Positions 6,913-12,877 of a DNA stretch of 43,520 nucleotides are shown piece by piece. Numbering within the stretch: the first letter of the stretch is position 1; every line of letters begins with the position of its first letter. Origin of the DNA: a virus; the IMG/VR virus record IMGVR_UViG_3300013307_000026, positions 1-43,520 of that record; one strand, 5' to 3'. The notes beneath the pieces were generated by a model. The model saw only the letters and a program-made list of their open reading frames with translations. It did not search any database and was not told the DNA's origin. The position numbers were made by a program, and so were the translations under genes.

Positions 6913-6922
6913 GTGTATACTC
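6913..6922 (+). promoter_or_regulatory. GTGTATACTC element, promoter/operator P4
   Basis: TATACT at 6916-6921, 9 nt after a stop codon and 16 nt before a start box. The sequence is identical to P3. The possible -35 (TTCGGG, 6893-6898) is poor. Confidence 0.7.
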
Positions 6923-6951
6923 ATCTCATGACCAACCGAGAGGACACCCCG

Positions 6952-7206
6952 ATGGACCACTACCTGGCCGACGCGGTCAAGTCGCAGATCGACGACCTGC
7001 CCACCGACCTCATCGCCGAGGTCGCCGCCTATGCCATCGCCGTGCTGCGTCACCGGGCCGAGGAGTACAGCGCCGTGGCCGCCAGCCGGGCGCTGGCTGC
7101 CACCATCGACGTGGCCCTGGCCGAGGAGCCCGGCATCCCGGACCCCGACGACGACGGGCGTGGCGAGATCGAGCACGTGATCGACGGCCTGCGGGGGCGT
7201 GACTGA
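6952..7206 (+). CDS. Hypothetical helical protein (84 aa)
   Basis: The start at 6952 follows the box at 6938. An in-frame ATG at 6928 lies before the box and is less likely. The product is helical and acidic (DLPTDLIAEVAAYAIAVLRHRAEEY), with a Pro-Asp loop (GIPDPDDDGRG). No membrane segment. Its stop shares a base with the next start (TGATG). Confidence 0.7.
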   Translation: MDHYLADAVKSQIDDLPTDLIAEVAAYAIAVLRHRAEEYSAVAASRALAATIDVALAEEPGIPDPDDDGRGEIEHVIDGLRGRD

Positions 7207-7367
7207 TGCCTAGCAAGTTCCGCTACTGCCGCCACTGCGGAGCCCTGCTCAAGTGGAACCCAGACATCGGGGGCTGGCAGGCCATGCCAGGCGGGGAGTA
7301 CGGCGCGTTCGAGTGCGTGCAACGCTTCGGCGCCGGGCACGAACCCCGAGAGGAGACACGTTCATGA
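7206..7367 (+). CDS. Zinc-ribbon miniprotein (53 aa)
   Basis: The start shares a base with the preceding stop; the end overlaps the next start by ATGA (7364-7367). The product begins FRYCRHCGALLKW, a C-x2-C knuckle, with a third Cys in FECVQR and His in GAGHEP, so one zinc could be bound. The GAGAGGAGACACG box of the next gene lies inside its 3' end. It probably binds nucleic acid or a protein partner; this is inference from size and the knuckle. Confidence 0.65.
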   Translation: MPSKFRYCRHCGALLKWNPDIGGWQAMPGGEYGAFECVQRFGAGHEPREETRS

Positions 7368-7603
7368 CCGACGACCTGGCCGCAGGGGCCACCCTGTACG
7401 AACTGGTCCAGGACGCCGCCACACCCGAGCCCGCCATCGCGACAGCGATCTCCGGCGCCAGCCTGCCGGTGCTGCGGATCGCGCACTCCCTGCTGTACGA
7501 CGAGATGCTGCGGACCGACGACGTGCTGCCCCGGCCCGGCACCACGATCCGGCGCCAGATGGTGCTCACCGAGATCCGGCGAAGGGAGATCCAGCCCACC
7601 TGA
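7364..7603 (+). CDS. Hypothetical helical protein (79 aa)
   Basis: The start is set by the variant box at 7348 and the ATGA overlap. The product is an all-helical acidic protein (LYELVQDAATPEPAIATAI, then LRIAHSLLYDEML) with a basic C-terminal helix (RRQMVLTEIRRREIQ). No family recognised. It is the last gene before promoter P5. Confidence 0.65.
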   Translation: MTDDLAAGATLYELVQDAATPEPAIATAISGASLPVLRIAHSLLYDEMLRTDDVLPRPGTTIRRQMVLTEIRRREIQPT

Positions 7604-7621
7604 GAAAAGACGGGCCACCCA

Positions 7622-7650
7622 TTGAACAACGGCCCATCCTGCGTATACTC
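7622..7650 (+). promoter_or_regulatory. Promoter P5: TTGAAC-16-TATACT
   Basis: The best sigma-70-type promoter in the window: -35 TTGAAC (7622-7627), a 16-nt spacer and -10 TATACT (7644-7649) within GCGTATACTC (7641-7650). The start box of the DUF932 gene follows at 7680. Of the seven related sites only this one has a clear -35. Confidence 0.8.
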
Positions 7651-7693
7651 GTACTCACACCCATCCAGTAGTACCCACCGAGAGGACACCACA

Positions 7694-8731
7694 ATGCACG
7701 AGATCACCGAGACCGACGGAATGTTCAGCGTTCGCCAGGAGACCTGGCACGGGCTGGGCACGGTGCTCACCGACTACCCCACGGTCGAGGAGGCGAAGCA
7801 GATCGCCCACCCGTGGGAGCCCGTGTCGGAGCCCATCTACCGGGCGGTGCCGACGTTCGTCGAAGAGCAGGTGATGGACGGCAGTGGCAACTGGGTCACA
7901 GAGACCCGGCCGACGGTCCACTACGTCGAGGTCACCGACTCCGTGCTCAACGCCCGGTCCGACAACGGCGCCAGCCTGGGTGTCGTCGGCAAGGGCTTCA
8001 CCCCGGTCAGCAACCAGGAGATGTACGACATCGCCGAGGCCATCGAGGGCGGCGACAAGGGCAGCGTGATGCTCGAGACCGGCGGCTCGCTCGCCGGCGG
8101 CCGCAAGGTGTGGCTGCTGCTCCGGCTGCGTGAGCCGATCGCCATCAAGGGTGACCCGCACGGGGAGTCCATCGCCTACTACGCGCTGCAGAACCAGCAC
8201 GACGGCGGTGGCGCGTTCCGTGGCCAGGGCACCAACGTCCGGATCGTCTGCGCCAACACCAGCCGGGCGGCCGACCTGGATGCGGAGGCGCGGGGCACCG
8301 AGTTCGTGTTCCGCCACACCTCCGGCATCACGCAGCGGATCGAGGAGGCCCGCGACGCCCTCGCCGGGTGGCGCGAGTCGATCCAGCAGTGGCGGCTGGC
8401 GAACGAGTCGCTGATCGCGACCCGGGTGACCACCGCCCAGGCCGAGGTGTTCATCGAGGAGTTCATCCCGATGCCGGCGGCTCGCGCGGTCTCGGACCGG
8501 GTGGTGGAGAACGTGCTCACCGGCCGCGCCGAACTGCGGGCCATCCTGGACGGCCCGACCTGCGAGGGGATCGACCACACCGCCTACGGCCTGGTCCAGG
8601 CGGCGAGTGAGTACCACCAGCATGTGCGTGCGGCCCGCTCGGCGGAGTCCCGGTTCAAGCGGGCCTACCTGGAGCCGCAGCGGATCCTGACCGACGCGGT
8701 CGAGATCGCCCGCCAGGTCGCGCTGGTCTGA
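7694..8731 (+). CDS. DUF932 family protein (345 aa)
   Basis: The start follows the box at 7680, behind the strongest promoter in the left arm, which suggests high or early expression. The N-terminus (MFSVRQETWHGLGTVLTD) and the core (GVVGKGFTPVSNQEMYDIAEAI; VRIVCANTSRAAD) match the DUF932 phage/plasmid-like family, which is widespread on plasmids and phages. The usual length is 300-400 aa, so it appears complete. Its biochemical role is not established. It is the largest gene of the left arm and the last before a 362-nt noncoding gap. Confidence 0.9.
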   Translation: MHEITETDGMFSVRQETWHGLGTVLTDYPTVEEAKQIAHPWEPVSEPIYRAVPTFVEEQVMDGSGNWVTETRPTVHYVEVTDSVLNARSDNGASLGVVGKGFTPVSNQEMYDIAEAIEGGDKGSVMLETGGSLAGGRKVWLLLRLREPIAIKGDPHGESIAYYALQNQHDGGGAFRGQGTNVRIVCANTSRAADLDAEARGTEFVFRHTSGITQRIEEARDALAGWRESIQQWRLANESLIATRVTTAQAEVFIEEFIPMPAARAVSDRVVENVLTGRAELRAILDGPTCEGIDHTAYGLVQAASEYHQHVRAARSAESRFKRAYLEPQRILTDAVEIARQVALV

Positions 8732-8736
8732 CTCGT

Positions 8737-8770
8737 CGGGCTGCCCCACCGCTCCGCCGAGTGCAGCCCG
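8737..8770 (+). terminator. Weak hairpin after the DUF932 gene
   Basis: CGGGCTGC (8737-8744) and GCAGCCCG (8763-8770) pair over an 18-nt loop, 6 nt after the stop. A second, stronger stem (8821-8857) lies downstream; together they probably end transcription from P5. Confidence 0.45.
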
Positions 8771-8820
8771 CCGCGATAGATCCCCGGGTGCGGCGGCACC
8801 TGGGGAACCCAAGGTCATGG

Positions 8821-8857
8821 AGGCCAGGCGTCGGATCAGGGGGGCGTCGCCTGGCCT
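8821..8857. terminator. Hairpin, 10-bp stem, in noncoding gap
   Basis: AGGCCAGGCG (8821-8830) and CGCCTGGCCT (8848-8857) with a 17-nt loop. It lies in the gene-free stretch 8732-9093, which also holds two ACCT-G-tract repeats (8880-8892 and 8902-8914) and a CCCCGCG/CGCGGGG inverted repeat (8927-8934, 8956-8963). Confidence 0.55.
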
Positions 8858-9032
8858 TCATTCCACTCTGAAGTCGCCACCTCGGGGGGGTTGAGGCGGC
8901 GACCTGGGGGGTTGCTATCAATTCTCACCCCGCGCGCAGGGAATGGACAGCCGCACGCGGGGTATCTCAGGACCAACACAAGATCCTCCATATCCACCGG
9001 TTGTATCCGGCTCGAAACGAAAGATAGTTGCG

Positions 9033-9075
9033 GCTGACACCCTTGTCAGCGACACTTTCATCAGGGTTATCCACA
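9033..9075. promoter_or_regulatory. Hairpin and DnaA-box region
   Basis: GCTGACA (9033-9039) and TGTCAGC (9044-9050) form a 7-bp stem with a CCCT loop. Sixteen bases further is TTATCCACA (9067-9075), a perfect DnaA box. TTGTCA (9043-9048) could also serve as a -35 for the gene at 9094. The stretch 8970-9080 is distinctly richer in A+T than its surroundings. A replication origin or a regulatory region are both possible. Confidence 0.5.
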
Positions 9076-9093
9076 GTGGTTGGGGAAAGGGAG

Positions 9094-9354
9094 ATGGCTA
9101 CCGCCAGCGAAATGCGAGCGCTGCTCGCGACGTCGTGCCCGTGGTGCTCGGCATCACCTGGAGAAAAGTGCCGCGTCCGGCGCGGCAAGCAGTTCGTCCC
9201 CGTCACCACCCTCGACGGCGAGAGCCACGACGCACGCTGGCAGGCGGCCCTCGGCCGGGGCGCCAAGGTGCTCGGCGAGGCGGACATCCTGAAGAGCCAG
9301 CGAGTGCAGGCCCTGGCGGCCAGCGGGCGACCCCGGGTCGAACGCCCCTGGTGA
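9094..9354 (+). CDS. Zinc-binding phage protein (86 aa)
   Basis: The ATG at 9094 follows GGGAAAGGGAG; longer in-frame starts would overlap the DnaA-box region. Residues about 17-45 read CPWCSASPGEKC, then a basic stretch and SHDARW. This C-x2-C-x8-C...H..R pattern is a small zinc module common in actinophage and actinobacterial proteins, likely for nucleic-acid binding. The rest is basic and helical. It lies alone with one small membrane gene between the noncoding gap and the convergent tail-gene block. Confidence 0.75.
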   Translation: MATASEMRALLATSCPWCSASPGEKCRVRRGKQFVPVTTLDGESHDARWQAALGRGAKVLGEADILKSQRVQALAASGRPRVERPW

Positions 9355-9368
9355 GATACGGTCCCGGC

Positions 9369-9563
9369 ATGGAGGACCGGAGGCTGTCCCACCAGGCGCA
9401 GACCGACCAGGATCTCGCCGCGCTGCGTGACGACATCGACCTGCTGACCTACAAGATCGCGCACCTCGAGGCCGAGAACCGCGCACTGAAGTGGCTGGTG
9501 TCCATCGCCTACCTGCTGGCCTTCGTGCTGCCGATCGCCGCCTACTACGCGGCGATCAGGTGA
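9369..9563 (+). CDS. Coiled-coil plus membrane-anchor protein (64 aa)
   Basis: The ATG at 9369 lacks a strong ribosome site (only a weak CCGG stretch upstream), but the product is sensible: a polar heptad-like helix (about residues 10-38, DLAALRDDIDLLTYKIAHLEAENRALKW) and one transmembrane helix (SIAYLLAFVLPIAAYYAAI). This layout resembles small phage holin-partner or membrane-tethering proteins. Its stop is only 3 nt from the stop of the convergent gene at 9567, with no terminator between. Confidence 0.65.
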   Translation: MEDRRLSHQAQTDQDLAALRDDIDLLTYKIAHLEAENRALKWLVSIAYLLAFVLPIAAYYAAIR

Positions 9564-9566
9564 GGG

Positions 9567-9653
9567 TCAGGACAGCACGCTGATCAGGACGAAGATCAAG
9601 ATGATGAGCACGATCACGAGGATCGCGATGCTGATTGCCCGCTCTGGTGCCAT
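9567..9653 (-). CDS. 28-residue membrane peptide
   Basis: ATG at 9653, preceded on the - strand by CGGAGGTCTGACCCA, a good ribosome site. After MAPERA the peptide is almost wholly Ile/Leu/Val. It is the last gene of the long structural transcript, downstream of the tail fibres, a position in which small hydrophobic proteins are common in actinophages. A role as a holin or anti-holin is possible but not shown. Confidence 0.6.
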   Translation of the reverse strand: MAPERAISIAILVIVLIILIFVLISVLS

Positions 9654-9691
9654 TGGGTCAGACCTCCGGTGTCTCCTGGTTCTATACCCGG

Positions 9692-9988
9692 TTACGGCGC
9701 CGGCGTCTCGGGCGGCGGCTCGGCGGCCCTGATCTGCTGCACCGCTGCCAGGATCTGGGCGTCCCCGATCACGGACGGGTCGCGGCCAGGGTTGGGCACA
9801 CTGTTCGCCAGGGCGGAGGCGTAGGCGTCGCCGAAGCCCGGCTGTGCGGCCATGTCCCAGGCATGCTCGGTCGCCCACAGGGTGGGGTCAACACCCTCCC
9901 CGAGTGGTGTCTCGGTTGCATAGCAGGCAGCGACCCGATTGAGGAAGTCGGTGTCCAGCCTCAGCAGGGCGACATCGTAGAAGGCCAT
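9692..9988 (-). CDS. Small tail-region protein (98 aa)
   Basis: The start at 9988 (MAFYDVALLRLD) lies behind GAGGAAGTC, 7 nt after the fibre stop. Longer frames overlap the fibre gene and are rejected. The protein is helical in its first 80 residues (DFLNRVAACYATETPLGEG... WDMAAQPGFGDAYASALANS), with a Pro/Glu-rich end. Small proteins of this kind lie after the fibre genes of many actinophages; the function is unknown, perhaps fibre assembly. Confidence 0.7.
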   Translation of the reverse strand: MAFYDVALLRLDTDFLNRVAACYATETPLGEGVDPTLWATEHAWDMAAQPGFGDAYASALANSVPNPGRDPSVIGDAQILAAVQQIRAAEPPPETPAP

Positions 9989-9995
9989 GACTTCC

Positions 9996-11633
9996 TCACT
10001 CGTATCGGATCGGGGCGATGCCCATGTGGTTGTACCTAGCGAGGATCGTCCCGCCACCCGATGCGCCCCGGGTGATGGCGATACCGAAGACGACGGTGCC
10101 ACCGGCTGGAATCCAGGCCTTGCCCATGCCCATCATTCCCTTGTAGAAGGTCGCACCTGCCACCGATCCGACCTGGGTGTCCTCCCGGGCTGCGAACGTC
10201 GGGATGCCGACGGCGGGTGATCCGCTGACGGTGAGGTACTCGTAGTAGACCGCAGTGTTCGCACTCAAGCCGGTCCCCTGCACCCAGCCCTGGCAGAAGA
10301 CATCGACCAGCATCCGCCTCGTCTGGTGAGGGTTGACGATGGTGGCTCTGACCGCCGTCGGTGTCTCCGTGGGTCGAGATGTCCCGACAATCGTCTGGTC
10401 GGCAGAGACGTAGGCGTCGACGATATCCGGCAGTGCCGGATCGGCAACCCCACGCCACGGTCCCCAACCGGCACCCGGCGAGCCGTAGTAGGCCCGCTGG
10501 TAGGTGGCATTGCCCTGGACCGAAGCACCCGCCTCGGCGTAGGTGGTGTAGCGCTGCCAGACCATGTTGCCGATGTCAGTGGACCCGACCTCCAGCATTC
10601 CCGCGTACGGCACCGGGTAGTTCGTGCCCGCCGCCGCCTCGGCGTTCTGCTGCTGCGCGTACTGCCCGGGCCGGGTGTAGGTGTTCAGGTTCGCCGCGTT
10701 CGGAATCTCCGACATCGCCACGTAGACAGTCAGCCAGCCCGACCATCCACCGGCATCACTGGCGGCATAGCGATACATGACATCCGCTGCGGCGTTGCGA
10801 TACCACCACTGCTGCGTTTGGCCGTTGGTTGACCCCGACCCCGAGGCCTCCATCCGCTTGATGGTGTGGACAGTCCCGAAGTTGCCGCCCGGCCAGCCGG
10901 TGACGTTCTCTGCTCCGACGCTCATGATCGAGGCGCCCATCGGGTAAGCCGAAGGCGCTGCGTTGGCATCCAGCGACCGCCACAGCACCTGAGGACGAGC
11001 CCGCAACTTGCCCGTGGTGTCGAGGTAGATCTCGTTGCCGAAGTCCTGCACGACAGCAGGGAATGGTGGGGTCGACAGCGGGGCCGTCCCGAAGGTGCCC
11101 GAAGTCAACGCCTTCAACGGGTTACCCGACGAGCCGTCGCCACCGATGCCATTGCTGGCACTGACTGTGCCCGGTGGCACCGCAGCGGGGGTCTTGAACT
11201 CCCAGTGGTCAGTCACCCAGGTCGGCACCTGCCCGTTCGTCGGGGCACCCTCCGGGTCGTTGACATCGGACAGGCTGGTCAGCGGGATGGATGGCTTCTT
11301 GAAGTCCCAGGTCCCCGTCGCTGCAGCGAACACCAGGCTGTCCCCATTGACCGGGACATCGGCCGGGGTGACGTTGGTCAACTCCTCGACCGCCACCTTC
11401 GCATCAGCGAAGACCGTCAACGGTGAGACCGTCGACCCCTCACCCTGCTGGGTGAACTCGACCGTGGTGCTCGGCTGGAACGACAGGATGCCCGCCACGT
11501 CGATCGCCGATCCGTCAACGGTGAACGTCCACGGATCGGTCGACGAGCCGTCGCCGGCGATGTTGACGCCGACCGAGTTATCGACGTCGACGTTGCATGA
11601 GCAGGTACCGGCTCCGCAAGAACACCTGGGCAT
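9996..11633 (-). CDS. Tail fibre / minor tail protein (545 aa)
   Basis: The N-terminus (MPRCSCGAGTCSCNV) is Cys-rich and followed by a GVNIAGDGSSTDPWTF stretch, the usual opening of actinophage host-contact fibres. It shares this and a WVTDHWEFKTPAAVPPG segment with the gene upstream (11637-12575). The middle has YTRPGQY and WGPWRGV motifs seen in fibre repeats. The C-terminal 110 residues look like a jelly-roll or receptor-binding tip (TFYKGMMGMGKAWIPAGG). It starts 3 nt after the preceding stop. Its role is likely adsorption to the host cell wall. Confidence 0.8.
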   Translation of the reverse strand: MPRCSCGAGTCSCNVDVDNSVGVNIAGDGSSTDPWTFTVDGSAIDVAGILSFQPSTTVEFTQQGEGSTVSPLTVFADAKVAVEELTNVTPADVPVNGDSLVFAAATGTWDFKKPSIPLTSLSDVNDPEGAPTNGQVPTWVTDHWEFKTPAAVPPGTVSASNGIGGDGSSGNPLKALTSGTFGTAPLSTPPFPAVVQDFGNEIYLDTTGKLRARPQVLWRSLDANAAPSAYPMGASIMSVGAENVTGWPGGNFGTVHTIKRMEASGSGSTNGQTQQWWYRNAAADVMYRYAASDAGGWSGWLTVYVAMSEIPNAANLNTYTRPGQYAQQQNAEAAAGTNYPVPYAGMLEVGSTDIGNMVWQRYTTYAEAGASVQGNATYQRAYYGSPGAGWGPWRGVADPALPDIVDAYVSADQTIVGTSRPTETPTAVRATIVNPHQTRRMLVDVFCQGWVQGTGLSANTAVYYEYLTVSGSPAVGIPTFAAREDTQVGSVAGATFYKGMMGMGKAWIPAGGTVVFGIAITRGASGGGTILARYNHMGIAPIRYE

Positions 11634-11636
11634 GGG

Positions 11637-12575
11637 CTACGCCGAGAGCAGGTTGGCGATGGAACCGATCGGCAGGCTGGCTTCCATCCCCTGCCCGGTG
11701 AGGTAGATCATGTCGAAGCCCAGGTGCTGGTTCTGCGGGATCGACCAGTTCGGCACCGTCGAGGTGAGGAAGACCGCCTTGTCGGCACGCAGTGTCCAGT
11801 TGCACATCGGGCCAGTGCCGGACTGGTTGCCGATCGCTGTCGCGCCGGAGTACACCGTCGGCAACTGCGCCGACAAGGTGGCAACCTGGATGTTGCCGAT
11901 GTCGCCCTGAGCCTGGCCCGACAAGGCCGTCCCGGTCCTGGTGATCTCGGCGCTGATGAACACGATCGGGCCCCACCGGCCGCAGATGGTCTGGGTGATC
12001 GCCCAGCCAGACGTCGGTGTCATCTGCACGAAGTGGGCGTTCGTCGCATACTGCAGGGCGTACGGCTTCGCGCGGAGTTGGCCGTTGCTGTCCAGGTAGA
12101 CCGGCACACCGGTCGTGGAGTCCGTCGGCCACGGCGGAGACAGCATCCTGCCCTGGCCCCAGATGCCGGACACGCTGGCCTTGATCGGGGCGCCGGCCGA
12201 ACCATCACCGGTGATGCCGCCACCCACGTTGATCGCACCAGGCGGGGCAGCAGCCGGGGTCTTGAACTCCCAGTGGTCGGTGGTCCAGACCGGCACCTCG
12301 CCCTCGGCCGGGCCGGTCGGGTCGTTGACGTCGGCCAGTTCGTCCATGTTGACCACCGCATTCGCGGCCACCTGGAACGGGGCAACGGTGGTGCCCGAGC
12401 CGGTGACGGCGAACTCGACGGTCGGGGTCGAGATGAACTGGACGGTGCCCTCGATGTCACCCGTCGCGTCGATGACGTAGGGGTCTGTCTGTGAGCCGGA
12501 CCCCGAGATGGCGATCCCGTTGCCCTCCTGCAACTTGCACGAGCAGGTCGAACCAGAGCAGTTACATCTCGCCAT
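11637..12575 (-). CDS. Short tail fibre paralogue (312 aa)
   Basis: The N-terminal domain is clearly paralogous to that of the 545-aa fibre: MARCNCSGSTCSC, then GNGIAISGSGSQTDPYVI, and the shared WTTDHWEFKTPAAAPPG. The C-terminal half differs (LRAKPYALQYATNAHFVQM, WAITQTICGRWGPIVFIS), looking like a different beta-sandwich tip. The two genes could give alternative or combined receptor binding. The start ATG follows GGAAAGCGGTGCCTG. The 74-nt gap upstream (12576-12649) shows no obvious promoter. Confidence 0.8.
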   Translation of the reverse strand: MARCNCSGSTCSCKLQEGNGIAISGSGSQTDPYVIDATGDIEGTVQFISTPTVEFAVTGSGTTVAPFQVAANAVVNMDELADVNDPTGPAEGEVPVWTTDHWEFKTPAAAPPGAINVGGGITGDGSAGAPIKASVSGIWGQGRMLSPPWPTDSTTGVPVYLDSNGQLRAKPYALQYATNAHFVQMTPTSGWAITQTICGRWGPIVFISAEITRTGTALSGQAQGDIGNIQVATLSAQLPTVYSGATAIGNQSGTGPMCNWTLRADKAVFLTSTVPNWSIPQNQHLGFDMIYLTGQGMEASLPIGSIANLLSA

Positions 12576-12649
12576 CAGGCACCGCTTTCCATCGGTCTTG
12601 GCCCCACCGTCGGCGCGGCGGCCGTTCTACTGCGGTCAGTCTCGCAGAC

Positions 12650-12877
12650 TCAGGCGTAACCGTGAAGATCAGAAGCGTCCCCGGTGTCATCGGGGCCGAC
12701 ATCGAAGTCCGCGCTGATCATGTCCTCGGAGATCTCCGAGTCCACGCGCCGGAAGTGGCGGGGCTGGTACGGCATCTGGTTCTGCAGCCGGCGTGACCTG
12801 GCCTCGACCCGCTTCGCCCGGCGTTCCCGGTAGGCGAAGTCCTGCTCCTCGTTGATCGGACGCAGCGAATCAGACAC
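12650..12877 (-). CDS. Small charged tail-module protein (75 aa)
   Basis: The GTG at 12877 follows GAGGAGGACGAGC and overlaps the end of the tail-hub gene by 8 nt (GTGTCTGA). The product is a basic helix (FAYRERRAKRVEARSRRLQNQ) followed by an acidic tail. It resembles no named family. Tight coupling between the tail hub and the fibres suggests a small assembly factor or collar component. Confidence 0.65.
   Translation of the reverse strand: MSDSLRPINEEQDFAYRERRAKRVEARSRRLQNQMPYQPRHFRRVDSEISEDMISADFDVGPDDTGDASDLHGYA

Larger units (their letters stand above)
1040..7690 (+). repeat. GAGAGGACACC start-associated boxes (15 copies)
   Basis: An 11-mer sits 3-9 nt before start codons. Exact copies begin at 1040, 1202, 1813, 2514, 3025, 3649, 4216, 5344, 5991, 6938 and 7680. 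Variants begin at 1608 (GAGAGGACGCC), 2163 (GAGGAGACACC), 4764 (GAGAGGACCCG) and 7348 (GAGAGGAGACACG). Two more exact copies lie on the - strand at 40680-40690 and 42300-42310. GAGAGGA can pair with the 3' end of 16S rRNA, but the equally fixed ACACC suffix lies outside any Shine-Dalgarno pairing. The arrangement resembles the start-associated sequences known from cluster K mycobacteriophages. Several stop codons (TGA) overlap the box itself. Confidence 0.9.

Noticed and set aside
8943-9093. Upstream extension of the frame ending at 9563
   Set aside because: It would overlap the zinc-protein gene at 9094-9354 in another frame and the hairpin/DnaA-box region.
9678-9690. TATACC near 9684 as another member of the GTATAC promoter set
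   Set aside because: It lacks the GTATAC core and lies inside the end of a tail-region gene.
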